Counted from the stretch's first letter, positions 45,208 to 53,978 are shown. The stretch is DNA of 64,000 bases from CAZQEZ01 sp964592475 (GCA_964592475.1 CAZQEZ010000003.1:1-64000), one strand, 5' to 3'. The notes: a model not told the origin generated them from the letters alone. Program-made: numbers and translations.

Positions 45208-45363
45208 ATGAAAAAAGTATTATTAACACTTGCAGCAATAGCTTTATTTTGTGGTACCGCGTTTGTTTATTCTTCTGAATATGCAACAAGCCAGGTACAA
45301 ATAGAGGATTCACTTGCTATTACTGATCCTGATTTAGTAGATTTAGATCAGTACGCATTATAA
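45208..45363 (+). CDS. small secreted peptide of 51 residues
   Basis: A short gene with a textbook signal peptide: MKKVLLTLAAIALFCGTAFVYS, followed by a small acidic mature part (SEYATSQVQIEDSLAITDPDLVDLDQYAL or slightly shorter, key residues EDSLAITDPDLVDLD). An A/G-rich stretch (TTAAAAAGATG) lies right before the ATG. A strong terminator begins 63 bases after the stop, so it appears to be a stand-alone transcript. I do not recognise the family. The calculated mature part is strongly acidic with about seven Asp/Glu and no lysine. Coding status is supported by the signal peptide, position and terminator, not by similarity. Confidence 0.65.
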   Translation: MKKVLLTLAAIALFCGTAFVYSSEYATSQVQIEDSLAITDPDLVDLDQYAL

Positions 45364-45426
45364 TATAGACTGAAACTTTAATATTATTTAATAAAGACTT
45401 CTGAACAATATTTATTTTTTAACTTT

Positions 45427-45453
45427 ATGAAGCCCGAGGGCTTCATTTTTTTT
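45427..45453 (+). terminator. intrinsic terminator after the 51-residue peptide gene
   Basis: ATGAAGCC (45427-45434) and GGCTTCAT (45439-45446) form an eight-base GC-containing stem with a four-base loop, followed by a run of eight T. Confidence 0.85.
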
Positions 45454-45473
45454 GCCTAAATTGTTTTGATTAG

Positions 45474-45505
45474 CTTGTATTATCCGCTTTAGCTCCTTAA
45501 CTTTG
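45474..45505 (+). promoter_or_regulatory. rplU-rpmA promoter
   Basis: CTTG (45474-45477), a 20-base spacer and TAACTTTG (45498-45505) match the Bacteroidota promoter pattern well. Transcription would start near 45512, leaving a leader of about 40 bases before rplU. Confidence 0.7.
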
Positions 45506-45550
45506 CACTCCATTTTCGTAAATAAGAGATTTAGTAAAATTTATATATAA

Positions 45551-46147
45551 ATGTACGCAATTGTAGATATAGCCGGGAAGCAATTTAAAGTAGAAAAAAA
45601 CAAATTCATCTACGCTCCCCTGTTGCAAAAAGAAAAAGACGCTTCAGTAGAATTTGATAATATTTTATTATTAGATGATGATGGCAAAGTACAAGTAGGT
45701 GCCCCTGCTGTAAAAGGCTTTAAAGTAACAGCCAAAGTACTGGAGCACGTGAAAGGTGATAAAGTAATTGTTTTCAAGAAGAAAAGACGAAAAGGCTATA
45801 AAAAGAAAAATGGTCATCGTCAAGATTTCACCAAATTATTGATTGAAGACATTACTGATGGCACAACCAAAAAAAGTGCTGCCAGGGAAAACAAGTCTAC
45901 CAAAAAGACTGCAAGCACTAGTGAGAAAACCACATCAACCAGCAAAGACGATTTGACTAAAATCAAAGGTATTGGTGAGGTTTATCAAAAAGAACTAAAC
46001 AAAATTGGCTATACTTCCTATCAACAAATAGCCTCATTATCTAAATCAGATATGGAAAAAATTGCTGATGCTGTAGATGGGGTAACTGCAGAGACCATTG
46101 AATCAGAGGAATGGGTAAAGCAAGCTAAGGCATTAGATAAAAAATAG
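45551..46147 (+). CDS. rplU: 50S ribosomal protein L21 with helix-hairpin-helix C-terminal extension
   Basis: A 198-residue protein. Residues 1-102 are normal L21 (MYAIVDIAGKQFKVEKNK..., ending KKKNGHRQDFTKLLIEDI), which binds 23S rRNA. A Lys/Ser/Thr linker (KKSAARENKSTKKTASTSEK) leads to a C-terminal domain at about 135-195 (LTKIKGIGEVYQKELNKIGYTSYQQIASLS), with the KGIG pattern of a helix-hairpin-helix/Rad51-N-like fold. The extension roughly doubles the usual length; similar L21 tails occur in this phylum and their role is unclear. It is first in the operon with rpmA, with its own promoter. Confidence 0.95.
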   Translation: MYAIVDIAGKQFKVEKNKFIYAPLLQKEKDASVEFDNILLLDDDGKVQVGAPAVKGFKVTAKVLEHVKGDKVIVFKKKRRKGYKKKNGHRQDFTKLLIEDITDGTTKKSAARENKSTKKTASTSEKTTSTSKDDLTKIKGIGEVYQKELNKIGYTSYQQIASLSKSDMEKIADAVDGVTAETIESEEWVKQAKALDKK

Positions 46148-46173
46148 AATATAAATTATAAAATTCCAATATT

Positions 46174-46431
46174 ATGGCACATAAAAAAGGAGCAGGTAGT
46201 TCAAGGAACGGAAGAGAATCGGAAAGTAAACGACTTGGTGTAAAAATTTATGGCGGCCAGGAAGCCATCGCCGGGAATATTTTAGTTCGCCAGCGAGGTA
46301 CTAAGCACCATCCTGGTAAAAATGTAGGTATCGGTAAAGATCATACGTTATTTGCATTGTCAAATGGTGTGGTTAGCTTTAAGAAAGGTCGAAAAAACCG
46401 TTCATTCGTTTCGGTAAAACCCCAAGCATAA
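46174..46431 (+). CDS. rpmA: 50S ribosomal protein L27
   Basis: An 85-residue ribosomal protein located near the peptidyl-transferase centre. MAHKKGAGSSRNGRESESKRLGVKIYGG is the standard N-terminus (MAHKKGAGSSRNGRES), starting directly without the cleavable extension seen in Firmicutes, followed by IAGNILVRQRGTKHHPG and VGIGKDHTLFAL. It is 26 bases after rplU and is followed by a strong terminator. Confidence 0.97.
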   Translation: MAHKKGAGSSRNGRESESKRLGVKIYGGQEAIAGNILVRQRGTKHHPGKNVGIGKDHTLFALSNGVVSFKKGRKNRSFVSVKPQA

Positions 46432-46447
46432 TTAACAAAAATTTACA

Positions 46448-46483
46448 TAAAAAAAGCTATGCATATCATAGCTTTTTTTATGT
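46448..46483. terminator. bidirectional terminator between rpmA and hemH
   Basis: ATAAAAAAAGCTATG and CATAGCTTTTTTTAT arms with a five-base loop lie between convergent genes and overlap the hemH stop codon. The flanking A- and T-runs allow termination on both strands. Confidence 0.85.
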
Positions 46484-47509
46484 ATTCTTTACCAAATCTT
46501 CAAGGCATTTTATCCAAACAGGATTATCATTGAGGCTATCTACTAATTGCCAATGTTCACCACCAGCCTCTTCAAATTCCTCTTTAAATTCCTCACCTAC
46601 TTCTATAGTAGTCTCCAGGCAGTCAGCCACAAAGGCAGGTGAAAAAGCCAATACCCTCTTATAGCCCTTACCAGGAAGCTTTTTTAATATTTCATCAGTA
46701 TAAGGTTTAATCCAGGGATCATTGCCCAATCTCGATTGAAAAGACACCACATATTTATCCTCAGGTATGCCCAGTTCGGCAGCAAGCAATCTTGAAGTAG
46801 CAAAACATTGACCTCTGTAGCAATATTGATTCTTCTTATGATACACGGAACAGCATTTATTTGAAAGCTGACAATAATTATCTACAGATGCTTTTTTTAT
46901 TTGCCGTTCAGGTATTCCATGATAGCTAAACACATAGAAATCGTAATCATCTATCTTGGTCATGTATTTTTTGGCACTATCAGCAAAAGCCTTGATCATT
47001 AATGGATGGTCAAAAAACTTATCAATTGTTTTAATTATTGGTATATTCTGCCATTGTGTTACTATTTCCATCACCTTTTCAATTACCGATCCTGAGGTGG
47101 CGGAAGCATATTGTGGAAATAGAGGCACAATAATAATCTCACTAACATTTGCTTCTTTTAATTCATCCAGGCCTTTTGCGATTGAAGGACTTTGATAACG
47201 CATGGCAAGAGACACTAAATATTCATCCCCTAAAGCTTTTGCAAGCAGGTTTCGTACATCTACCCCGTAGAACATTAATGGCGACCCTCTTTCCTGCCAC
47301 AATTTACGATAGATCTTTGCAGATTTTGGGGCTCGAAAAGGTGCTATGATTAAATTTACCAACAGCCACCGGTATAAAAACGGAATGTCAACAACCCTTT
47401 TGTCCATTAGAAATTCTCGTAAATACTTGCGTACATCAGGAACAGAAGGACTATCAGGAGTGCCTAAGTTGACCAATAAAACACCTTTTTTGCCACTATT
47501 TTTCTTCAT
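46478..47509 (-). CDS. hemH: ferrochelatase
   Basis: A 343-residue enzyme that inserts Fe2+ into protoporphyrin IX (or coproporphyrin) as the last step of haem synthesis. KGVLLVNLGTPDSP starts the fold (residues 8-21). The catalytic histidine lies in FYVFSYHGIPERQIKK (about residues 191-206), and the other metal-handling segment is in FAPAFVADCLETTIEVGEEFKE-like form (here SPAFVADCLETTIEV, about 290-304). Cysteines around NKCCSVYHKKNQYCYRGQC could form a cluster or disulfides, but whether they bind iron-sulfur is uncertain. Single gene, convergent with rpmA. Confidence 0.95.
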   Translation of the reverse strand: MKKNSGKKGVLLVNLGTPDSPSVPDVRKYLREFLMDKRVVDIPFLYRWLLVNLIIAPFRAPKSAKIYRKLWQERGSPLMFYGVDVRNLLAKALGDEYLVSLAMRYQSPSIAKGLDELKEANVSEIIIVPLFPQYASATSGSVIEKVMEIVTQWQNIPIIKTIDKFFDHPLMIKAFADSAKKYMTKIDDYDFYVFSYHGIPERQIKKASVDNYCQLSNKCCSVYHKKNQYCYRGQCFATSRLLAAELGIPEDKYVVSFQSRLGNDPWIKPYTDEILKKLPGKGYKRVLAFSPAFVADCLETTIEVGEEFKEEFEEAGGEHWQLVDSLNDNPVWIKCLEDLVKNT

Positions 47510-47700
47510 TTTTTTCCTTTAAAAGTCTATACTTTTTTTGCTGCTAACCTTCCGGTAATATTTAATGTTTGTAATTTTTAAAAAATAGCAGTCGGAAGTT
47601 TTTTGTAAACAACAAAACAACATAATTTTAAGGATAAATTAGCTGTAATTTTTACATAAACGCGAGCAAATTTAATACATCAATATTAAACACATTTACT

Positions 47701-48684
47701 ATGATTGATCTTTCTACTCAATATCTTGGCCTAAACTTGAAAAACCCACTTATCGTTTCTAGTAGCAGCTTGACGAATAATGTAAACGGCATTCTTAGTT
47801 GTGCCAATAGCGGCGCCGGTGCAGTAGTGCTTAAGTCTCTTTTTGAGGAGCAAATCACCTCAGAACTGGAAACCATAGAAAACGATCCATCTATTGATGA
47901 TCATCCTGAAGCTGCTGACTACGTTCGCAAGTTGGGAATGGATTTTCAATCCGATACTTACCTGCAATTAATAGAACAAGCGAAAAATTCTGTAGATATT
48001 CCGATAATTGCCAGTCTAAACTGCATCAGTCATGAAAAATGGACCGATTTTGCCAGGCAAATTGAAGAAGCAGGAGCCGATGCACTTGAATTAAACATAG
48101 CGATCATGCCTAAAGATTTTGATGCTGAGACAGAAAAAATTGAAGATTTAGTAGTAGCGATAGTAAAAAATGTGAGGAGTAAAATAGACATACCCTTAAC
48201 AATAAAACTAGGGCCATATTTTACCTCTTTACCTAAAATGGTTCAGCGATTACAAGATGCCGGCGTCAATGGACTAGTACTGTTTAATAGGTTTTACAGG
48301 CCGGATGTAGATATTGAAAAGCTAGAAATAGTACCTGGCTATCGCTATAGCTCTCCGGAGGAAATTAGTTTATCACTTAGATGGATTGGCATTTTATCCA
48401 GAAAAGTAACAGTGGATTTGGCCAGCTCTACCGGAATATACGATGGCGCAGGAGTTATCAAGCAAATTCTGGCAGGAGCTCAGACTACGCAAATTTGTAG
48501 CACTGTATATGTAAATGGCTTCAAGCAAATAGGCATTATGCTTGAAAGAGTTAAATTTTGGATGCAAACTCATGGCTATGAATCTCTGGACGATTTTCGT
48601 GGAATATTAAGCCATAAAACAACCCAAAAACCAGCATACTATGAAAGACTTCAGTACATCAAAGCTTTGGTGGGAATTGAATAA
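47701..48684 (+). CDS. dihydroorotate-dehydrogenase-like protein (PyrD/PreA superfamily)
   Basis: A 327-residue TIM-barrel flavoprotein. IDLSTQYLGLNLKNPLIVSSSSLTNN (core LGLNLKNPLIVSSSSLT) opens the barrel, ALELNIAIMPKDFD and IPLTIKLGPYFT mark the centre, and VNGLVLFNRFYRPD and the FMN-phosphate region (VTVDLASSTGIYDG...GAQTTQICSTVY) follow. It lacks the class-specific active-site cysteine/serine segment of true PyrD that I would expect, and is close to the group annotated as dihydroorotate dehydrogenase-like in Bacteroidota. The actual substrate is unknown. It converges with comF, with one base between the stop codons. Confidence 0.8.
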   Translation: MIDLSTQYLGLNLKNPLIVSSSSLTNNVNGILSCANSGAGAVVLKSLFEEQITSELETIENDPSIDDHPEAADYVRKLGMDFQSDTYLQLIEQAKNSVDIPIIASLNCISHEKWTDFARQIEEAGADALELNIAIMPKDFDAETEKIEDLVVAIVKNVRSKIDIPLTIKLGPYFTSLPKMVQRLQDAGVNGLVLFNRFYRPDVDIEKLEIVPGYRYSSPEEISLSLRWIGILSRKVTVDLASSTGIYDGAGVIKQILAGAQTTQICSTVYVNGFKQIGIMLERVKFWMQTHGYESLDDFRGILSHKTTQKPAYYERLQYIKALVGIE

Positions 48685-48685
48685 A

Positions 48686-49372
48686 TTATTCTACTTGAGC
48701 CAAAGATGCAACACTTATCGCACGGGTATCATGGCGTTCTAATTGCAGGGCGCAGGCTTCTAAGGTGGCTCCCGTGGTAATTACATCGTCCACCAGCAGT
48801 ACATGTTTGTTTTTAATTTGTTCTGTATCTACCACAGAAAATATTTGTTCCACATTTTTCCACCGAGCTATTCTGCTTTTACGGGTTTGCGTGTCACTGT
48901 GTGATTTTCTAATCATAATTTTGGGCATATGCGGTATATTCAACACTTCTGCTAAGCCTTTGGCAAAAAATTCACTTTGATTATAGCCTCTCTTTTTCAA
49001 TTTTTTAGGATGTAAAGGCACAGGTACAATTAAATCCCAATCAAAATTTGCTTGATTTTGCAGTAAATCTTGAGCAAACCATCTACCTAACACGGTACCT
49101 ATTTCAGGATAGTTTTTATACTTATAATAATGCATCACGGTTTGCACTTTCCCGCTTTTTATAAATTTAAGATAAGCTGTAGCTTGCTGTAACGATTGCA
49201 CGTTGTTTAACCTGAAGTGAATTGGATTATTTTTACTCAAATAATATTTGGTTTTAGGCAATTCGGCTACACATTGCGTACAAATGTATTTTTCATTACC
49301 TACCAGATTGTTATGACAAGTAAAACAGTATTCCGGGAAAAAAAGTGAAATAAAATCGTTGATTATATTCAT
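48686..49372 (-). CDS. comF: ComF-family phosphoribosyltransferase-like protein
   Basis: A 228-residue protein: an N-terminal zinc-ribbon (FPEYCFTCHNNL, YICTQCVAEL), a middle segment DLIVPVPLHPKKLKKRGYNQSE (core VPVPLHPKKLKKRGYNQSE) and a C-terminal PRPP-binding loop VLLVDDVITTGATL. ComF proteins are needed for DNA uptake in competent bacteria and have a PRTase fold of unclear substrate. I use ATG 49372 (MNIINDFISLF), which gives the normal N-terminus; a longer frame would run into the divergent gene. 34 bases separate it from the divergent gene start. Confidence 0.9.
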   Translation of the reverse strand: MNIINDFISLFFPEYCFTCHNNLVGNEKYICTQCVAELPKTKYYLSKNNPIHFRLNNVQSLQQATAYLKFIKSGKVQTVMHYYKYKNYPEIGTVLGRWFAQDLLQNQANFDWDLIVPVPLHPKKLKKRGYNQSEFFAKGLAEVLNIPHMPKIMIRKSHSDTQTRKSRIARWKNVEQIFSVVDTEQIKNKHVLLVDDVITTGATLEACALQLERHDTRAISVASLAQVE

Positions 49373-49406
49373 TTTTGTAAAAATAAACCTTTTAAAAGTA
49401 AATATA

Positions 49407-49748
49407 ATGGATTTAATCAATGAATTTAATCAATATCGGTCAAAAATGAATGCCCAAATAATGGCTGCTGATAATAAAATAATTAAAAGGATATTTAACC
49501 TTGACACCAATGCCTATGAAAATGGCGTTGTTGATAGCACCACCAAAGAATATGTAGGGTTAGCTTGTTCAATGGTAATGCGATGCGACGATTGCGTAAA
49601 GTATCATCTGGAAAAATGTCATGAATTAGGTGTTACTACTGAGCAAATTTTTGAAATATTTGCAATTGCCAATCTTATAGGAGGAACTATTGTTATCCCT
49701 CATTTACGCAAAGCTGTAGATTATTGGCAGCAATTAAACAGTAAATAA
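49407..49748 (+). CDS. carboxymuconolactone decarboxylase/AhpD-like protein
   Basis: A 113-residue all-helical protein of the CMD/AhpD family. The redox motif CDDCVKYHLEKCHELG (about residues 55-70) has the CxxC...H spacing typical of AhpD-type peroxidase helpers, so it may act as a thiol reductant. I start it at ATG 49407 (MDLINEFNQYR); an upstream extension overlaps the divergent comF start. The next gene begins four bases after its stop. Confidence 0.85.
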   Translation: MDLINEFNQYRSKMNAQIMAADNKIIKRIFNLDTNAYENGVVDSTTKEYVGLACSMVMRCDDCVKYHLEKCHELGVTTEQIFEIFAIANLIGGTIVIPHLRKAVDYWQQLNSK

Positions 49749-49752
49749 AATT

Positions 49753-50109
49753 ATGAACAAAAGAGATATAGAACTGGATAAAAACTGGTTTAAGCTTTGT
49801 ACAAGGCTTGAGCAGATGATTGGAAAAAGACCAAAGGATTTAAATAGTGTATTGTTTTTAATTGGTGTTCAGGAATTGGGGCAAGGGAAGAAGAATTTTA
49901 GTAAAGAACAAAAACAGGATTTAATGCACATCGCCATTTGTAAAGTTCTTAGTTTATCTGGTTTTTACGAATTAGAAGGAATAGACAAAGACGGCTGGCC
50001 ACACTGGAAGCCTGTTAAGAAGCTACCGCATTTTGATTTGCTGGAGCAAGAAAAACTTTTAAAGATGCATGTAATTGAATATTTTGAAAAGGAACTTCAC
50101 CTATTGTAA
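49753..50109 (+). CDS. conserved-looking hypothetical protein
   Basis: A 118-residue soluble, mostly helical protein with no signal peptide or membrane segment. Readable features are a central ALCELGLG-type stretch (here LFLIGVQELGQGKKNFSKEQKQDLMHIAICKVL, core LIGVQELGQG) and a motif DGWPHWKPVKKLPHF before the C-terminal helix. I do not recognise the family. It is four bases after the AhpD-like gene, so the two are probably co-transcribed and may work together. Confidence 0.7.
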   Translation: MNKRDIELDKNWFKLCTRLEQMIGKRPKDLNSVLFLIGVQELGQGKKNFSKEQKQDLMHIAICKVLSLSGFYELEGIDKDGWPHWKPVKKLPHFDLLEQEKLLKMHVIEYFEKELHLL

Positions 50110-50363
50110 TATTTTTGCCGTATTCGTAAATAAATATTGAAGTCAAAATGATATTTTGACAAGATGCCAGGATTTGATTCAATAATTTTTAAATTATGGC
50201 TATTTATTTAATAAATTAATCATATTTGTTTTAAAAATATTTAAATTATTGCCTATATTTGTAAGTTTTTATTAATTTTTGATGATTATTTTTCATGTTT
50301 TTTAAAATAAAGTATGTAATTTGGCAAATATTTTCTGTATAACAAACCTAACATTATCAGATA
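50110..50363 (+). promoter_or_regulatory. intergenic region with a candidate promoter of the PQQ-repeat lipoprotein
   Basis: A 254-base AT-rich spacer. TATATTTG at 50254-50261 matches TAnnTTTG, with TTTG at 50225-50228 (25-base spacing, longer than usual), giving a leader of about 100 bases. I see nothing else in this stretch. Confidence 0.35.
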
Positions 50364-51671
50364 ATGCATAAGTTAGCAACAATTGTACTGTTGGTTACTT
50401 TATCATCTTGTGACTACTTCAGCCAAAAGTACCCTACTGCTATGTACCGAGGAGATACAGCCCGTACTGGCTTTCTTCAAGATTCAATGAAAATGCCCAC
50501 TTCATTAAAATGGAAGTATAAAACGAATGGCAAAATTTTTGCCGCCCCCTTAGTTACTCAAAAGTATATATATGTAGGCAGTAGCGATAGCGCTGTTTAT
50601 TGTTTCACAAAGGAAGGAGAACTTAAATGGAAATATACCACTCACGGTGGTGTAAACTCTACTCCGGTTTTATATGAAAACAGAATTTTTTTTATAAGTG
50701 AAGATGGCAATATTTATGCTATCGATGCTAATAGCGGCAAAGAGAAATGGGTATTCACAACTAAAGGTGAAAAAGAATTTGTAAAAAAGGGATTGTATGG
50801 TTTAAGACCACTAAACATAGATCATTCAGATCTATGGGATTTATTTCTTTCTTCACCTATGATTTATAAAAATCGAATAGTAGTAGGAGGAGGCGACCAT
50901 TATATATATGGACTTGACCCGGAAGATGCACGCATGATGTTCCGTTTTGTAGGCAATGAAATTGTGCATTCGAGTATGGCAGGTGCTTATAATATGGTAT
51001 ATGTTGGTTGTTGGGACGGATACATTTATGCCCTCGATGCGGTAACAGGTATAGAACTTTGGAGGCAATCTGCCGGACAGGATTCAACTAATTATAAAAT
51101 GCAAGGAATACAAGGCACCCCTGCCATTGCTGATAGTTTGTTGATAGTGCCGTCAAGAGACTCTTATTTATATGCAATGCATGTAAAAAAAGGAGAAATT
51201 AAATGGAAACATGATAACGACAGTTCATGGCTGGTGTCAAGCCCGGCAATTGCCGATAATAATGTATATTTTACTACATTAGATGACCATATGCTCAAAA
51301 GTGTTCACTTACATACCGGTAGATTAATATATAAAACTAATATTGGAAGCTACAATTTAGCCTCTCCGGTTATTGCAGGCAATAAGCTGGTTTTAGCAAC
51401 TTTAGCCGGAGAATTACAAATTTATGATCGTATAACAGGTGAGAAATTATGGTCGTGGCAAACCGATGGTAGTAAAAACAATCCTGATGGATTGATAAAG
51501 GAAGATGGCACTATGGATAAGACTATGATTTTTAAAACCAGTAATTATTATGAGCACCGCGATAGCATGAATAAAATATTATCCAGTGGAGCTATAATCT
51601 CTGAGCCTGTAGTACATGGAAATAATATTTACCTTACATCTACCGATAGTACTTTATACGTGTTACAATAA
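50364..51671 (+). CDS. PQQ-like beta-propeller lipoprotein
   Basis: A 435-residue lipoprotein: signal MHKLATIVLLVTLSSC with the lipobox cysteine at residue 16. The rest is an eight-bladed propeller built from PQQ/BamB-type repeats such as LKWKYKTNGKIFAAPLV, IYAIDANSGKEKWVF, IYALDAVTGIELWRQ, LYAMHVKKGEIKWKH and LQIYDRITGEKLWSW. It resembles BamB of the outer-membrane assembly machine, but such propellers also occur in other envelope proteins, so BamB function is only possible. Single gene followed by an unrelated convergent gene. Confidence 0.88.
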   Translation: MHKLATIVLLVTLSSCDYFSQKYPTAMYRGDTARTGFLQDSMKMPTSLKWKYKTNGKIFAAPLVTQKYIYVGSSDSAVYCFTKEGELKWKYTTHGGVNSTPVLYENRIFFISEDGNIYAIDANSGKEKWVFTTKGEKEFVKKGLYGLRPLNIDHSDLWDLFLSSPMIYKNRIVVGGGDHYIYGLDPEDARMMFRFVGNEIVHSSMAGAYNMVYVGCWDGYIYALDAVTGIELWRQSAGQDSTNYKMQGIQGTPAIADSLLIVPSRDSYLYAMHVKKGEIKWKHDNDSSWLVSSPAIADNNVYFTTLDDHMLKSVHLHTGRLIYKTNIGSYNLASPVIAGNKLVLATLAGELQIYDRITGEKLWSWQTDGSKNNPDGLIKEDGTMDKTMIFKTSNYYEHRDSMNKILSSGAIISEPVVHGNNIYLTSTDSTLYVLQ

Positions 51672-51709
51672 GCTGAGGCGATGGTTTTGCTATAATTTTA
51701 ATGGGCTTA

Positions 51710-52405
51710 CTAATGGCTTTTTTTAATTTTATACATAATGCCAAGATTAAAAATAAAATGTTGGCGGCTCAATTCGAAATTACCAATTAAATCGTGTGAA
51801 TAGCCAAGTTGTCCGGTAAGTTTAAACTGATTCCAATCGTATCTCGCGATTAATGCAGGCTCTACAAATACACTATTGATGGCTCGTTCAAAGGTTCTTT
51901 CCTGAGCCCTTATTTCAAAAACATTTATATAGCTGGTTTTTACAGCTCCGCCAAATTCAAGTTCCTTTACTTTTTTGCCAAAGTTTCCCTGAATAAAATA
52001 TCGGTTAAATTGTCCTCGCGTCAACGTGTTATAATCTCCAATAAAATTCAATTGATTGTAAGACTGCAAATACCCTCTGCCATAACCCACAAATACTTCA
52101 TAAACGGTCCTTTTTGTTAAATAACCAAAATGCCCTAAAGCAACTTCTGCCATCAAATGTTGATGATGCTTTCCTTTTATACTATCTTTACCGTTAGTAC
52201 TTACACTTATATTGCCCATAATACTTAAATGATGGTCTATCGCTGTTGCTCCTTGAATATCCAAGCCATTTAAGCCTATATTTGAATTTAGTGAAGATTC
52301 GTTAAATTTCTTTAACAAAGGAACGTTTAAAGAATTAGCTGTATAAAAGGAAGAACAGCCTGATACCAAAGCAATAAGTATAAAACAAAACATTGATGTT
52401 TTCAT
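51710..52405 (-). CDS. predicted outer-membrane-associated lipoprotein of unknown function
   Basis: A 231-residue protein with a lipoprotein signal (MKTSMFCFILIALVSGC, cysteine at residue 17). The mature part has alternating polar/hydrophobic strands (HLSIMGNISVSTNGKD, EVALGHFGYL, VYEVFVGYGRGYLQSY, FIQGNFGKKVKELEFGGAVKTSY, HFIFNLGIMYKI), as in a small beta barrel, and it ends in a hydrophobic-aromatic strand. I do not recognise a named family. Confidence 0.65.
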   Translation of the reverse strand: MKTSMFCFILIALVSGCSSFYTANSLNVPLLKKFNESSLNSNIGLNGLDIQGATAIDHHLSIMGNISVSTNGKDSIKGKHHQHLMAEVALGHFGYLTKRTVYEVFVGYGRGYLQSYNQLNFIGDYNTLTRGQFNRYFIQGNFGKKVKELEFGGAVKTSYINVFEIRAQERTFERAINSVFVEPALIARYDWNQFKLTGQLGYSHDLIGNFELSRQHFIFNLGIMYKIKKSH

Positions 52406-52642
52406 GATCTATAAAATCTTATTATTAATTGATAAATATATACAAAATAATACATTAATTCTTTGCTAAAATATTATTTTTATGGTGGTATTATTTCTAT
52501 TTCATTATAAACATTACCTGACATTAATTTGCACTCAAAAAAATAAACTATTGTCATAACCAAACCGTAATTTTATGCAAACAATCTGGCGATCAATCTC
52601 CTTAAGTATATTCTTCCATATAAAAAATTAATTTATTCTGAA

Positions 52643-53140
52643 ATGAAGTCAACTTTAGCTCCTGAAAATAGTAATGAACCTTTACAAGTTTTGTTAATTG
52701 GAAATAATCCACTTGAACTAGCTTCAATATACGAAACTTTAAAAAAATACTCAAAGAGACAAGTTATCATAGATTGTTGTTTTGATTTTCAACAAAGTGT
52801 AGTTAAAGCTCTTAAATTGAATCCTTCTTGCATTTTGCTTGACGATGCCTTCAGCAAAAAGCGATTAAAAAATTTTATTAATCGAATAAATCAAAATAAT
52901 AAGACCTCCCATATTCCTATCACATTATTAAAAAGCAACAATTATGGAGGAATTACTTCAAGTGGAATCCAGGAATATGTATTAAAAGATGGGATTTCAA
53001 CTGAAAGACTGTATAGCTCAATTATTAATGCTATACAATTTAAACGAACACATCGTATTATCAAGATAGAACATCGAAGAAGAAAGCGCCAATTGAATAA
53101 GTTGATAACTCAAATCAAGAATTCAATCTATCGAAAATAA
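52643..53140 (+). CDS. degenerate response-regulator receiver-like protein
   Basis: A 165-residue protein with the layout of a CheY-type receiver domain (about residues 14-130): strand LQVLLIGNNPLEL, a central strand CILLDDAF with an aspartate in the phosphorylation position, and YVLKDG with the conserved lysine. The acidic pair that should follow the first strand is replaced by GNN, so Mg2+ binding and phosphorylation are doubtful. The C-terminal 30 residues are strongly basic (HRIIKIEHRRRKRQLNKL), perhaps for nucleic-acid or membrane binding. Single gene, no adjacent kinase; it converges with the SDR gene after one base. Confidence 0.7.
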   Translation: MKSTLAPENSNEPLQVLLIGNNPLELASIYETLKKYSKRQVIIDCCFDFQQSVVKALKLNPSCILLDDAFSKKRLKNFINRINQNNKTSHIPITLLKSNNYGGITSSGIQEYVLKDGISTERLYSSIINAIQFKRTHRIIKIEHRRRKRQLNKLITQIKNSIYRK

Positions 53141-53141
53141 G

Positions 53142-53900
53142 CTAGTGAACATAACTTGCCGCGTTAATATCAATTGTACAGCCTGTTGCATGATCTGCCA
53201 TGCCACTGGCTAAAAATGCAACAGTAGGTGCAATGTCTTCAGGTGTGGTAAGTTTTTCTAAGGCAATATCATTAATAGCAAAGCTTTCCCCATATTGGTT
53301 CATAAAGCTTTTAGCCATATCGGTATTTACAAATCCGGGTGCTACATTAAATGCTTTTATTCCCTTTTTACCATAAGCTCTGGCAATCGATCGGGTTAAA
53401 GCTACTATGCCTCCTTTGCTGGCAGCATAAGCTAAGTAATCAGAAGTGTCTCCTCTAAAAGCGGCGCGGGATGAAATACTGATAATTCTACCTCCACCAA
53501 CTTCTTCAAAATGCTGAATTGCTTTTTTACAAAGTAAAGCAGTAGCGTTTAAATTAACCATCATTGTTTCACTCCAGTCATCAACCCATTGCACATCGTC
53601 ACTTTCGGGAGAAGAACTGATGGCTATTCCGGCATTATTAATGATCACGTCAAGACCTTTCATCTTTTTTGCACTATCGATAAAAAGCTGAATTACTTCT
53701 AGCGGATTGCACAGATTAGCCTGTATTGGGTAAGCTTTACTGCCTAATTCTTTTGATAAGCCAGATATAGCATTCTCACTTTTATTATAATGAATAACTA
53801 CTTGAGCACCACATTTTATTAAAAAAGCAGCAATCGCTTTTCCTATTCCTCTACTGGCTCCTGTTACCAAAATCTTCCTTTTTGATAAGTCTATATGCAT
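53142..53900 (-). CDS. short-chain dehydrogenase/reductase
   Basis: A 252-residue classical SDR. The cofactor-binding motif is ILVTGASRGIGKAIA (about residues 10-24), NNAGIAI is near residue 88, and the catalytic Ser-Tyr-Lys are in IISISSRAAFRG and YAASKGG (about residues 157-163). The sequence resembles FabG-like 3-oxoacyl reductases, but the substrate cannot be named by eye. It is a stand-alone gene facing the receiver-like gene. Confidence 0.9.
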   Translation of the reverse strand: MHIDLSKRKILVTGASRGIGKAIAAFLIKCGAQVVIHYNKSENAISGLSKELGSKAYPIQANLCNPLEVIQLFIDSAKKMKGLDVIINNAGIAISSSPESDDVQWVDDWSETMMVNLNATALLCKKAIQHFEEVGGGRIISISSRAAFRGDTSDYLAYAASKGGIVALTRSIARAYGKKGIKAFNVAPGFVNTDMAKSFMNQYGESFAINDIALEKLTTPEDIAPTVAFLASGMADHATGCTIDINAASYVH

Positions 53901-53978
53901 AATATCAAAAAATTTTAGTGAATATAATGAAAAAAATAGAATATTACTTAATTCTTATTATTCGAAATAATTTTTAAC

